Shown here: piece after piece, positions 15,345 through 24,396 of the stretch
How positions within the stretch are numbered: position 1 is the stretch's first letter
How the letters are laid out: each line of letters begins with the position of its first letter
NCBI RefSeq assembly: GCF_900114625.1
Contig: NZ_FOZL01000001.1
Span: forward strand, 2,666,001 to 2,730,000
Direction: 5' to 3'
Length of the DNA stretch: 64,000 nucleotides
Source: Granulicella pectinivorans
GTDB lineage: Bacteria; Acidobacteriota; Terriglobia; Terriglobales; Acidobacteriaceae
Position numbers and translations under genes: made by a program
Notes under the pieces: generated by a model
What the model was told of the DNA's origin: nothing
What the model saw: the letters and a program-made list of their open reading frames with translations, nothing else
The model's database searches: none

Positions 15345-18300
15345 ATGTGGATTGTCAAACTCGCGCTGAACAAACCTTACACGTTTATTGTAGCTTCCAT
15401 CCTGATTCTGGTGCTTGGGTTCTCGTCGGTGGCGACTACGCCTACGGATATCTTTCCGAACATCGACATTCCGGTGGTGACGGTGATCTGGTCGTACTCG
15501 GGTTTGCCGGCGAAGGAGATGGAGCAGCGGGTCACTACGTTCAGTGAATTCGTCATGGCGGTGGTGAACGATGTGAAGTCGATCGACTCGCAGACGACGA
15601 GTGGTGCGAGCGTAATCAAGATCTCGTTTCAGCCGCAGGTGAGGATCGATGCGGCGATGTCGCAGGTCGGCGCCGCGGTGAACTCGATCCGGTTTCGTAT
15701 GCCATCGGGGGTGAACCCTCCGTGGATTCTGCGGTTTAGTGCGTCGACCGTGCCGATTATTCAGCTTTCGCTTTCGAGCGATACGTTGTCGGAGTCGGAG
15801 ATCTATGACTACGGTTTGTTCCGTGTGCGGCAACAGTTGACGACTGTTCCGGGCACGCTGCTGCCGACGCCGTATGGTGGCGTGGCACGGCAGATCATGG
15901 TGGATCTGGATCAGAATGCACTGCTTGCGAAGGGAATTACGCCGATCGATGTGACGGCTGCGATCAATGCGCAGAACGTGACGCTGCCTTCCGGGACGGC
16001 GAAGGTGGGGACGCGTGAGTATACGGTGAGTACGAACTCAAGCCCGTCCGATGCGCTGTTGTTGAACGATGTACCGATCAAGACGGTGAATGGATCGCTG
16101 GTCTATATGCGGGACGTGGCGCATGTGCGGGACGGCTGGTCGGTGCAGCAGAACGTGGCGCGTGCGAATGGGAAGCCTGCGGCGCTGCTAACCATTATGA
16201 AGACGGGTTCGGTATCGACGCTGGATATCGTCAACCAGATCAAGAACGATGTGCTGCCGGGCTCGAGGGCTGCGGCTCCGAAGGGTTTGAAGATCACGGA
16301 ACTGTTCGATCAGTCGATCTTTGTGAAGGCCTCGATTGTGGGCGTGCTGCGTGAAGGCGTGATTGCGGCGAGTCTTACGGCGTTGATGATTCTGCTGTTC
16401 CTGGGAAGCTGGCGGAGCACGCTGATTATCGCGATCTCGATTCCGTTGTCGATCCTTAGCTCGATTATTGTGCTGAGCGCGATGGGCGAGACGATGAACA
16501 CGATGACGCTGGGCGGGCTGGCGTTGGCGATCGGCATCCTGGTGGATGACGCTACGGTGACGATCGAGAATATCCATCGGCATATGGGGACGCAGCCGCT
16601 GCGTGAGGCGGTGTTGATTGGAGCATCCGAGATTGCTACACCTACGCTGGTTTCCACGCTGACGATCTGCATTGTGTTTGTGTCGGTGGTGTTTCTTACG
16701 GGACCTGCGAAGTTCCTGTTCACGCCGATGGCGTTGGCCGTGGTATTCGCAATGCTGGCCTCGTATGTGCTGTCGAGAACCCTGGTTCCGGTGCTGGTGA
16801 ACTTCATGCTGGGTGCGGAGCATCACTTCGAAGGAAGCGGCGATGTGACGGAGCAGCGTGGTTTCTTCGGGCGGATCAACGATCGCTTCAACGAGGGGTA
16901 CTTCTGGGTGCAGGAGCGTTACACGCGGGCTCTGCATGTGGTTTTGGAGCATCGTAAGCCCGCGATGATGGCATCGATTGCGATCATGGCTTCGGCGTTC
17001 GTGCTGCTGCCTTTTGTTGGGCGGGACTTCTTTCCGGCGGTCGATGCGGGACAGATCAAGTTACATATCCGGGCGCAACCGGGGACGCGGATCGAGACGA
17101 CGAAGGTGCTGTTCAGCCAGGTGGAGGAGCAGATTCGTACGATCATTCCGGCTGATGAGGTCGAACTGATCATGGATAACATCGGGCTGACGCCGGAGAC
17201 GTTCAACTATGCGTTCGGCGATGGCGCGACGATCAGCAGCGCGGATGGCGAGGTGTTGATTGCGTTGAATGCCAAGCACCATGGGCCGACGGAGAAGTAC
17301 ATGAAGGAGATGAGGACGAAGCTGCAGGAGCAGTTTCCGGACCTGACGTTCTTCTTTCAGCCGGCGGATATGGTGACGCAGATTCTGAACTTCGGTTTGC
17401 CTGCTCCGATCGATGTGCAGGTGCAGGGGTACGATCCGGCGAACTATGAGATTGCTCGGCGCTTGCGGGAGCGCGTTGCCACGGTGCAGGGTGCGGTGGA
17501 TGTGCATATGCACCAGGTGGTGGATGCACCGGATCTGCATCTGGATATCGATCGCGTGAGGGCGGCGCAGTTTGGGCTGACGCAACAGGACGTGGCGAAC
17601 TCGCTTTATATCTCGCTGAGTTCGAGTGCGGCGGTGCAGCCCAACTTCTGGCTCGATCCGAAGATGGGAATTACGTATACCGTTGCTGCGCAGACGCCGC
17701 AGTACAGCATCGACTCGATCAACCAGCTTGAGAATACGCCGATCCCGATCCACACCATCAGCAACCGGACCGAGGTGCTGGGGAACATGGCTACGCTGTC
17801 GCCGGCGGTGATGCCTGTGGTGGTCAACCACCATAACGGTGCTCCGGTCTTCGATGTCTACGCGAACACACAGAACGCCGATCTTGGATCGGTGGCGGCA
17901 AGGATCAACCGCATTGTGAAGGAGGAGAGCAAGGCTCTGCCTCCGGGGACGAAGATCGTGGTGCGCGGGCAGGTGGAGAGCATGAACGAGGCGTTCAACC
18001 GCCTTGGGCTGGGGCTGGCGTTTGCGGCGATGCTGGTCTACCTGCTGATGGTGGTGAACTATCAGAGCTGGCTGGATCCGTTCATCATCATCTGCGCGCT
18101 GCCCGGGGCTTTCACGGGAATCGTGTGGGCTCTGTTTCTTACGCAGACCACGTTCAACGTGCCTAGCCTGATGGGTGCGATCATGTCGATCGGCGTGGCG
18201 ACCGCGAACTCAATTCTGCTGGTTACCTTTGCGAACGAACTGCGGGCGAAGGGTGTGGATGCTTATGAAGCAGCGGTGACGGCCGGGTTCACGCGGTTGC

Positions 18301-18509
18301 GTCCCATTATCATGACGGCGTTCGCGATGGTGATTGGCATGTTGCCGATGGCGCTCGGTATCGGCGAGGGCGGAGAGCAAAATGCACCGCTGGCTCGCGC
18401 GGTGATTGGGGGGCTGAGCGTGGCTACGTTCGCAACACTCTTCTTCGTTCCTTTGATGTTCACACTGATTCACGGAAGCACTACGGGCAAGACCCAGGAG
18501 GCGATATGA
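15345..18509 (+). CDS. RND efflux transporter permease (AcrB-type)
   Basis: The start MWIVKLALNKP is preceded by GGAGAG at 15333-15338; the protein is 1054 residues. It has the RND layout of TM1, a large periplasmic loop, TM2-6, a second loop and TM8-12. The proton-relay Asp pair of TM4 is present in GILVDDATVTIENIHRH, and the ending FVPLMFTLIHG is typical. It expels small molecules by proton antiport across the inner membrane as part of a tripartite pump. It is the first gene of an operon with the adaptor and outer-membrane factor, and it overlaps the adaptor start by 4 nt. Substrates cannot be deduced. Confidence 0.95.
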   Translation: MWIVKLALNKPYTFIVASILILVLGFSSVATTPTDIFPNIDIPVVTVIWSYSGLPAKEMEQRVTTFSEFVMAVVNDVKSIDSQTTSGASVIKISFQPQVRIDAAMSQVGAAVNSIRFRMPSGVNPPWILRFSASTVPIIQLSLSSDTLSESEIYDYGLFRVRQQLTTVPGTLLPTPYGGVARQIMVDLDQNALLAKGITPIDVTAAINAQNVTLPSGTAKVGTREYTVSTNSSPSDALLLNDVPIKTVNGSLVYMRDVAHVRDGWSVQQNVARANGKPAALLTIMKTGSVSTLDIVNQIKNDVLPGSRAAAPKGLKITELFDQSIFVKASIVGVLREGVIAASLTALMILLFLGSWRSTLIIAISIPLSILSSIIVLSAMGETMNTMTLGGLALAIGILVDDATVTIENIHRHMGTQPLREAVLIGASEIATPTLVSTLTICIVFVSVVFLTGPAKFLFTPMALAVVFAMLASYVLSRTLVPVLVNFMLGAEHHFEGSGDVTEQRGFFGRINDRFNEGYFWVQERYTRALHVVLEHRKPAMMASIAIMASAFVLLPFVGRDFFPAVDAGQIKLHIRAQPGTRIETTKVLFSQVEEQIRTIIPADEVELIMDNIGLTPETFNYAFGDGATISSADGEVLIALNAKHHGPTEKYMKEMRTKLQEQFPDLTFFFQPADMVTQILNFGLPAPIDVQVQGYDPANYEIARRLRERVATVQGAVDVHMHQVVDAPDLHLDIDRVRAAQFGLTQQDVANSLYISLSSSAAVQPNFWLDPKMGITYTVAAQTPQYSIDSINQLENTPIPIHTISNRTEVLGNMATLSPAVMPVVVNHHNGAPVFDVYANTQNADLGSVAARINRIVKEESKALPPGTKIVVRGQVESMNEAFNRLGLGLAFAAMLVYLLMVVNYQSWLDPFIIICALPGAFTGIVWALFLTQTTFNVPSLMGAIMSIGVATANSILLVTFANELRAKGVDAYEAAVTAGFTRLRPIIMTAFAMVIGMLPMALGIGEGGEQNAPLARAVIGGLSVATFATLFFVPLMFTLIHGSTTGKTQEAI

Positions 18510-19750
18510 CGCAGATGACTGTTCCAGAAGTGAAGAAAACGACAGGGCCACGCGTGGCGGTCAGGCTGGCGGCGGTAGGAGCGCTCGTTGCGGCTCTCGT
18601 GGCTGTTGGTGCCGTACCGCGGTTGGCGCGAAACCGTGAGGCGCTGGCTGCGGTGCGGGAGTCTCCTGTGACGCATCCAGTGGTGACGACCCTGCATGCA
18701 AAGCTGGGTGAGCCGACCTCGGAGTTGATGTTGCCGGGCAATATCGAGCCGTTGTATACGGCTGCGATCTATGCGCGGACCGAGGGGTATCTGGAGCGGC
18801 GGACCGTGGACATTGGTTCGAAGGTACGTGCGGGGCAGGTGCTTGCGGTGATTGCTTCCCCCGAGGTCGATCAGCAGTTGTTACAGGCACGGGCTACGCT
18901 GGCGCAGTCGGAGGCGTCGCTGGAACAGGCGAGGGCTTCGCGGGAGCAGGCCAAGGCCAATGCGGAGCTGGCGCGTTTGACGAAGGAGCGAGATCTGCCG
19001 CTTGGACAGCAGCATGCCATCTCGCAGCAGATTGTGGATGAGGCGGTGCAGGCGCACAACGCGCGGATGGCGGATGTTTCAGCCGCTGAGGCCAACATTA
19101 CGGCGGCGCAGGCGAACGTCACGGCGAATCGTGCGAACGTGTCTCGACTGGAACAGATGCGTGGTTTCGAGCGGATTGTTGCACCGTTCGATGGCGTGAT
19201 TACGGCGCGCAATGTGGAGAAGGGCGACCTGGTTGCAACCGGGAGTGCGTCGGTGGGCAAGCCCTTGTTCAACATTGCGCAAAGCGGAACGCTGCGGATC
19301 CAGGTGGATGTGCCTCAGTCGCAGGCGGTGAATATCCAGGATGGGCAGAAGGCTGTGATCGATGTGAAGGAGAGACTTGGGCACTTGTACGCGGGAACCG
19401 TGGTGCGAAGCGCGGCCTCCCTGGACAGCGCGGCGCGCACGATGCGGACCGAGGTGCAGGTGGACAACCGCGATGGATCGTTGTTGCCTGGGATGTACGC
19501 GCAGGTGAAGTTCACGCTGGCGGAACCGAGGAACTCGTTGATTGTGCCTACGAGCTCGCTGGTGATCGATCACAGTGGGATGCATGTGGTGACGGTGGGT
19601 GAGGACAAGATTGTCCACTTTGTGCCGGTGACGATTGGTCGCGATATGGGTACCCAGGTGGAGATTCTCCGCGGCATCCAGGTCAACGACACGCTGGTGG
19701 CGAGTCCGAGCGACCTGCTGCATGACGGACAGAGTGTCGAAATTCGTTGA
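18506..19750 (+). CDS. RND efflux periplasmic adaptor (membrane fusion protein)
   Basis: This is a 414-residue protein. Its start overlaps the permease stop (ATGA) and follows an AGGAGG ribosome site. The N-terminus has one membrane helix (VRLAAVGALVAALVAVGAV). A lipoyl-like segment (ARTEGYLERRTVDIGSKVRAGQVLAVI) and a long alpha hairpin (QARATLAQSEASLEQARASREQAK...) come next. The matching lipoyl half (IVAPFDGVITARNVEKGDLV) and a beta-barrel domain follow. It bridges permease and outer-membrane channel. Confidence 0.95.
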   Translation: MTQMTVPEVKKTTGPRVAVRLAAVGALVAALVAVGAVPRLARNREALAAVRESPVTHPVVTTLHAKLGEPTSELMLPGNIEPLYTAAIYARTEGYLERRTVDIGSKVRAGQVLAVIASPEVDQQLLQARATLAQSEASLEQARASREQAKANAELARLTKERDLPLGQQHAISQQIVDEAVQAHNARMADVSAAEANITAAQANVTANRANVSRLEQMRGFERIVAPFDGVITARNVEKGDLVATGSASVGKPLFNIAQSGTLRIQVDVPQSQAVNIQDGQKAVIDVKERLGHLYAGTVVRSAASLDSAARTMRTEVQVDNRDGSLLPGMYAQVKFTLAEPRNSLIVPTSSLVIDHSGMHVVTVGEDKIVHFVPVTIGRDMGTQVEILRGIQVNDTLVASPSDLLHDGQSVEIR

Positions 19751-19783
19751 GCGATTGTGATTGTTGTCAGGAAGGGTTTCGAT

Positions 19784-21220
19784 ATGGTTGAGAGACATGC
19801 GGTACGGTTTGTCGACGGGTTGTTGCTGGCCCTGCTTGCTCTGCTGATGATGGGTTGCACGGTTGGACCGAACTACAGGAGACCGGCTGTGAATGTACCG
19901 GTGAGCTATCGGCAGGCTCCGGACGTTGCGGCTGCATCGGATGCTTCCGCTGCGATTGCGGATGAGCCGTGGAGTTCGGTCTTTCAGGATGCTGTGCTGC
20001 AAGGGCTGGTGAAAGAAGCTCTGGCGAATAACCTGGACCTGCGGATCGCGGCGCAGCGCGTGCTTGAGGCGCAGGCCCAGGTGGGTGTGACGCGTTCGCA
20101 ACAGATGCCTTCCGTAAGCGCGGGCGGAAGTTATAACGCGTTGCAGATTCCTTCGAACCTTGCGGGAACGAAGAACGATGGGAGCCCGGCGAACTCGTTC
20201 TATCGGGGTGGTGGACTCAGTGCTTCGGCGGCGTGGAACCTCGACTTCTGGGGGCTCTATCGACGGCAGACGGAGGCGGCCCGGGCGGAGCTTGTGGCGA
20301 GCGAGTGGGGGCAACGGGCCACGCGCATTGGGTTGATTCAGTCGGTGGCGGAGGCTTACTTCGAGCTGCGCCGGCTGGATGCGCAGATGACCGTGACCCA
20401 GAATACCGTCAAGGCGCGGGAGGACTCTTTGAAGTTGACGCAGGCTCTTGAAGAGCATGGCGCTGGATCGCTGGCGGATGTGCGGCAGGCGGAGGAGTTG
20501 CTGCATGCTGCCCAGGCAAATGTGCCGGATCTGCGCAGGCAGATCACGATCGAGGAGAATGCAATCAGCGTGTTGCTGGGGCATCCGCCGAGCGACGTTG
20601 CGCGTGGGCTGGCGGTCGAGGCGCAGCCACACCCGCTGGAGATAGCGGTGGGCATTCCTTCGCAGTTGCTGGAGCGGCGTCCGGACGTGCAACAGGCGGA
20701 GGCGAAGCTGGTGGCGGCGAATGCGCGGATTGGCGCGGCTCGTGCGTTGTATTTTCCGCAGATTGCTTTGACAAGCATGGGAGGCGCGGCGAGCAACCAG
20801 TTGCATGCGATTGCAACGAGCGGGAACGCGTATTGGCAGGCTGCTGGGTCCTTGTCGGAGCCGATCTTCGATGGAGGGCGGATACGGAGCAACTACCGGC
20901 TGTCGAAGGCGCAGGAGCAGGAGGTGCTGCTGGCGTATCAAAAGACGATTCTGAATGCTCTGCGGGATGTTTCGGATTCGCTGGTGACATACAAGGAGAC
21001 GCGGCTGCAGCGGGAGGAAGAGGCGGAGCAGGTGAAGTCGGCGGCGGATGCGGTGAGGCTGGCGCGGCTGCGGTACTCGGGTGGAAATACGAGTTACCTG
21101 GAGGTGCTGACGACCGATACGGATCTCTACGCGGCACAGCTGTTGCTGGCGCAGGCACAGGAGTCGGAGGCGGCTTCGCTGGTGCAGGTGTACGCGGCTT
21201 TGGGTGGCGGGTGGAAGTGA
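19784..21220 (+). CDS. RND efflux outer membrane factor lipoprotein (NodT/OprM-type)
   Basis: The ATG at 19784 has AGGAAGGG upstream, giving 478 residues; a GTG at 19757 would add nine. A lipobox is visible (LLMMGC), followed by TVGPNYRRPAV, the standard start of NodT-type factors. Two TolC-fold repeats follow, with EPWSSVFQDAVLQGLVKEALANNLDLRIA and the typical SQLLERRPDVQQAEAKLVAANARIGAARA segment. It forms the trimeric outer-membrane channel. It is the last gene of the three-gene pump operon. Confidence 0.94.
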   Translation: MVERHAVRFVDGLLLALLALLMMGCTVGPNYRRPAVNVPVSYRQAPDVAAASDASAAIADEPWSSVFQDAVLQGLVKEALANNLDLRIAAQRVLEAQAQVGVTRSQQMPSVSAGGSYNALQIPSNLAGTKNDGSPANSFYRGGGLSASAAWNLDFWGLYRRQTEAARAELVASEWGQRATRIGLIQSVAEAYFELRRLDAQMTVTQNTVKAREDSLKLTQALEEHGAGSLADVRQAEELLHAAQANVPDLRRQITIEENAISVLLGHPPSDVARGLAVEAQPHPLEIAVGIPSQLLERRPDVQQAEAKLVAANARIGAARALYFPQIALTSMGGAASNQLHAIATSGNAYWQAAGSLSEPIFDGGRIRSNYRLSKAQEQEVLLAYQKTILNALRDVSDSLVTYKETRLQREEEAEQVKSAADAVRLARLRYSGGNTSYLEVLTTDTDLYAAQLLLAQAQESEAASLVQVYAALGGGWK

Positions 21221-21239
21221 TGGCTTTGAGGCTGTGGCG

Positions 21240-21275
21240 AGACCCCACATCTCAGAGGCAAGATGTGAGGCACCC
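21240..21275. repeat. Dispersed repeat-like hairpin
   Basis: CACATCT (21246-21252) pairs with AGATGTG (21261-21267). The flanks GAGACCC and GAGGCACCC resemble the segment after azoR at 7486-7560. It lies between the converging efflux and permease genes and may help to terminate. Confidence 0.4.
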
Positions 21276-21287
21276 GGTTTTGCGGCA

Positions 21288-23909
21288 CTATTCGGCGCGG
21301 AGGGCTTCCACGGGGTTGACGGAGGCGGCTCGCCGGGCGGGGATGTAGCTGGCGAGCAGGGTGGCGGAGCCCAGCAGCGCGGCTACGGTGAGGAGCGTGG
21401 CGGGGTCCCAGGAGTGGATGCCGAAGAGAAGACTCTGTAACAGTGTGGCTGCGGCCAGGGACCCGAGAAGGCCGAGGACGATTCCGCCTGCGGCGAGATG
21501 TCCGGCTTCGGTGAGGATGAGGCGGTACACGGAGGCGCGGGGTGCCCCGAGGGCCATGCGCATGCCGATCTCGCGTGTGCGGCGGCTGACGGAGAAGGCG
21601 ACGACTCCGTAGAGACCGACGACTCCGAGGAGAAGAGCCACGGCCGCGAAGCCGCCAACGAGCCATGCGGAGACGCGGTGGAGATAGGCAGAGGGTGAGT
21701 CGTGGATGTGGTCGGTCATGGTCGCCTCGTCGAAGGCACCGAGGCCGGGGTCGATCTGGTGGATGGCCTGGCTGAGGGCGGGGAGAAGATCGTGAGGGTC
21801 CTGTGCGGTACGGGCTATGGCGTAGAAGTTGTTGTCGGGAATCTGCAGGTAAGAGGTGTACATGACGGGGCGCGTGGCGACGTCGAGGGGGCCTTCCTTG
21901 ATGTCATCGACGATGCCGACGATCTCGAAGGGCTTTTCGTTGTTGTTCCAGAGGATGCGCTGGCCGATCGCTTCCTTGCCGGGGAAGAGGCGGGAGGCGA
22001 GGAGCTGGTTGACGACGGCGACGCGGGGGCGGGTGGAGTCTTCGGCGTCGGTGAAGAAACGTCCCTTGATGAGGCGGGCTCCGAGGGTGGAGAAGTAGTT
22101 GGAGCCGACCTCGCGGGTGTTGACCTCGTGTTCCTTGTCGTCGGGAAGGCCGTAGATGGTCACGGAGCTGAGTCCGTCACCATCGCCGATGGGGAGGTCG
22201 TTGGAGACGGTGACGGACTGGACGCCGGGCAGGTGGGAGAGGCGATCGATGACCTGACGCTCAAGGGCGATGGCCTGATCGTCCTTGCCGTAGCGGGCTT
22301 TGGGGCCGGCGACACGGAGCATGGAGAGGTTCTCGGGTTGGAGGCCGGTGTCGACGTGAAGGAGGCGGATGGAGCTCTGCACGAGGAGACCGGCTCCCAC
22401 GAGGAGGATGGTGGCGATGGAGAGTTCGAGGATGACGAGGTTGGCCCCGAAGCGCCGCCAGAGCGTGCTGCCAGAGCCGCGGCTATCGTCGCGCAAGCCC
22501 TGGGAGCCGGAAAGCGGAAGGCGAACGAGTGGAGTGAGGGAGAAGATGGCGGCAGCAAGGACGACGATGGCTGAGGCGAAGACGGCGACGTGGAGATTGA
22601 GGCCGATGTGCGCGAGGTAGGGCATCGACATGAGGCGGTCGACCGGGATGAGCTTGAGGAGAAGGTGCATGACGACGAAGGCCAGGGCGATGCCGATGGA
22701 GCTTGCGGCGCAGACGAGAAGGACGCCTTCGGTGATGAATTGACGGATGAGGCGGTGGCGTGAGGCTCCGAGGGCTCCGCGGAGGGCCATCTCCTGACGG
22801 CGGCCTTCGGAGCGGACGAGGAGGAGGCTCGCGACGTTGACGCAGGCGATCAGCAGAAGGAGGGCAGCGCCGGCGAGGAGGACGATGAGGATGGGCCGGA
22901 TGTCGCCGAGGATGACGTCGGAGAGCGCGAGGACGTTGGCTCCGCGGTTGCGGTTGGTGTCGGGGTATACCCTCTCGAGCTGAAGAGCGATGGACTTCAT
23001 GTCGGCGAGGGCGGTGGGGAGGGTGACGCCGGCGTTCAGGCGGCCGACACCGTAGAAGTCGTGGCAGCCTCTCTGCTTGGCGCAGTTGCCGCCGGTGTCG
23101 ATGGGCACCCAGAACTCCGCGGCGCGCGCCGGGGCGAAGTGGAAGTCGCGGGGGAGGACGCCGATGATGGTGTAGAGCGTGCCGTTGAGGCTGATGGTGC
23201 GGCCGAGCACGTCGGGCTTTGCTGCGAAGCGGTTCTGCCAAGCCGAGTAGCTGAGCAGGGCTGTGCGGGGGGCTTTGGGGAGATCTTCGCCGGCATGAAA
23301 GTCGCGGCCCAGAATGGGATTGACGCCGAGAGTGCGGAAGAAGCCGTCGCTGACGTGCGCGCCCTGGGAGTGCTGGACGCCACCGGGAGCATCGAGGAGG
23401 AAATCTTCGGGGCTGTAGATATCGATGGAGGAGAAGACCTTGTTGAGATGCTTCCAGTCGAGGTAATCGAGGTAGGAGAGATGGAAGCGGGGGCCGGTCT
23501 GGTTGCTTTCAAAGAGCTGCGCGAGGCGGCTTGGCTGGGTATAGGGCAGCGGCTTGATGAGGGCTGCATCGACGAAAGCGAAGATGGTGACGGCTGCGGC
23601 GACCCCGAGGGCGAGGGTGAGGACGGCGGTAGCCGCGAAGCCAGGATTGCGGCGAAGCTGGCGGATGGCGAAGCGAAGGTCCTGCAGGACGGTTTCGATG
23701 CTGAAGCCAACCACCTGATTGCTCGCTTCGATGTGGCGGGTGGTGTTGCCGAACCGGATATTGGCGGTGCGCCGGGCGGCGGTGGGGCTTACGCCTTCTT
23801 CCTGGAGTTCCTGGGCGGCGGCGTTGCGATGGAAGGCCATCTCTTCTTCGAGCTCACTCTGGAACTGCTTGCGGCGAAGCAGGATCTGAAACTTCTTCAG
23901 GACGCTCAT
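21288..23909 (-). CDS. ABC-type permease with prefix domain (acidobacterial ADOP/MacB-like)
   Basis: The start MSVLKKFQILL overlaps the PadR stop (ATGA), giving 873 residues. An N-terminal 'permease prefix' domain (about 1-75, RRKQFQSELEEEMAFH) precedes TM1. A MacB-like periplasmic core follows, then three TM helices with an FtsX domain, a second core and a C-terminal FtsX domain ending in the family tail SYIPARRAASVNPVEALRAE. No ATPase gene is nearby, as is usual for these duplicated permeases. The transported substrate, or whether it acts in efflux or envelope signalling, is unknown. It is coupled to the PadR regulator. Confidence 0.9.
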   Translation of the reverse strand: MSVLKKFQILLRRKQFQSELEEEMAFHRNAAAQELQEEGVSPTAARRTANIRFGNTTRHIEASNQVVGFSIETVLQDLRFAIRQLRRNPGFAATAVLTLALGVAAAVTIFAFVDAALIKPLPYTQPSRLAQLFESNQTGPRFHLSYLDYLDWKHLNKVFSSIDIYSPEDFLLDAPGGVQHSQGAHVSDGFFRTLGVNPILGRDFHAGEDLPKAPRTALLSYSAWQNRFAAKPDVLGRTISLNGTLYTIIGVLPRDFHFAPARAAEFWVPIDTGGNCAKQRGCHDFYGVGRLNAGVTLPTALADMKSIALQLERVYPDTNRNRGANVLALSDVILGDIRPILIVLLAGAALLLLIACVNVASLLLVRSEGRRQEMALRGALGASRHRLIRQFITEGVLLVCAASSIGIALAFVVMHLLLKLIPVDRLMSMPYLAHIGLNLHVAVFASAIVVLAAAIFSLTPLVRLPLSGSQGLRDDSRGSGSTLWRRFGANLVILELSIATILLVGAGLLVQSSIRLLHVDTGLQPENLSMLRVAGPKARYGKDDQAIALERQVIDRLSHLPGVQSVTVSNDLPIGDGDGLSSVTIYGLPDDKEHEVNTREVGSNYFSTLGARLIKGRFFTDAEDSTRPRVAVVNQLLASRLFPGKEAIGQRILWNNNEKPFEIVGIVDDIKEGPLDVATRPVMYTSYLQIPDNNFYAIARTAQDPHDLLPALSQAIHQIDPGLGAFDEATMTDHIHDSPSAYLHRVSAWLVGGFAAVALLLGVVGLYGVVAFSVSRRTREIGMRMALGAPRASVYRLILTEAGHLAAGGIVLGLLGSLAAATLLQSLLFGIHSWDPATLLTVAALLGSATLLASYIPARRAASVNPVEALRAE

Positions 23910-24247
23910 TGTGCCTCCGTGGGGTCCTGCAGGATGCGGCCGATGGCTGCGATCATCTGTTCGAACTGCGAGATCTCTTTGCTGAGCTGCTTTCGTCCGA
24001 CGGCGGTGATGGTGTAGAAGCGCGCGCGGCGATTGGTTTCGGTCATCTTCCATTCGGCCTTGACCCAGCCTTGCAGGAGAGCGCGCTGCAAGGCTGGGTA
24101 AAGCGAGCCTTCTTCGACGGTGAGGACCTCGTCGGAGAGGCGCTTGATGGAGAGCGCCAGGCCGTAGCCGTGCTGGGGGCCGCGGGAGAGGGTCTTGAGG
24201 ATGAGCATGTCCAGGGTGCCCGGCATGAGGTCGGATTTCTTCGGCAT
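23906..24247 (-). CDS. PadR-family transcriptional regulator
   Basis: The 113-residue protein shows the PadR winged helix: MPGTLDMLILKTLSRGPQHGYGLALSIKRLS, then VEEGSLYPALQRALLQGWVKAEWKMTETNRRARFYTITAVGRKQL. This group (PadR ahead of ADOP permeases) is very common in Acidobacteriota. It overlaps the downstream permease by 4 nt and is divergent from the second permease, so it probably controls both. Confidence 0.93.
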   Translation of the reverse strand: MPKKSDLMPGTLDMLILKTLSRGPQHGYGLALSIKRLSDEVLTVEEGSLYPALQRALLQGWVKAEWKMTETNRRARFYTITAVGRKQLSKEISQFEQMIAAIGRILQDPTEAQ

Positions 24248-24253
24248 ACTTCT

Positions 24254-24277
24254 ATACCTAGTTTACCTATGGGTAGG
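24254..24277. promoter_or_regulatory. Candidate PadR operator
   Basis: ATACCTA (24254-24260) is followed by the near-palindrome TACCTATGGGTA (24264-24275), directly 5' of the PadR start. PadR operators are typically short inverted repeats overlapping their own promoter, so autoregulation is likely. The position also lies between the divergent permease genes. Confidence 0.5.
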
Positions 24278-24396
24278 GTGTCAAGGGGTGTCGATTATTT
24301 TTTGAACGAACCTCGGATGATCTGCGTATGAGTGGTCACGGGCTGGAATGTGTCTCTCCAGTCGCACCTTCATGCATCGATTCGGAGACTTGGCCC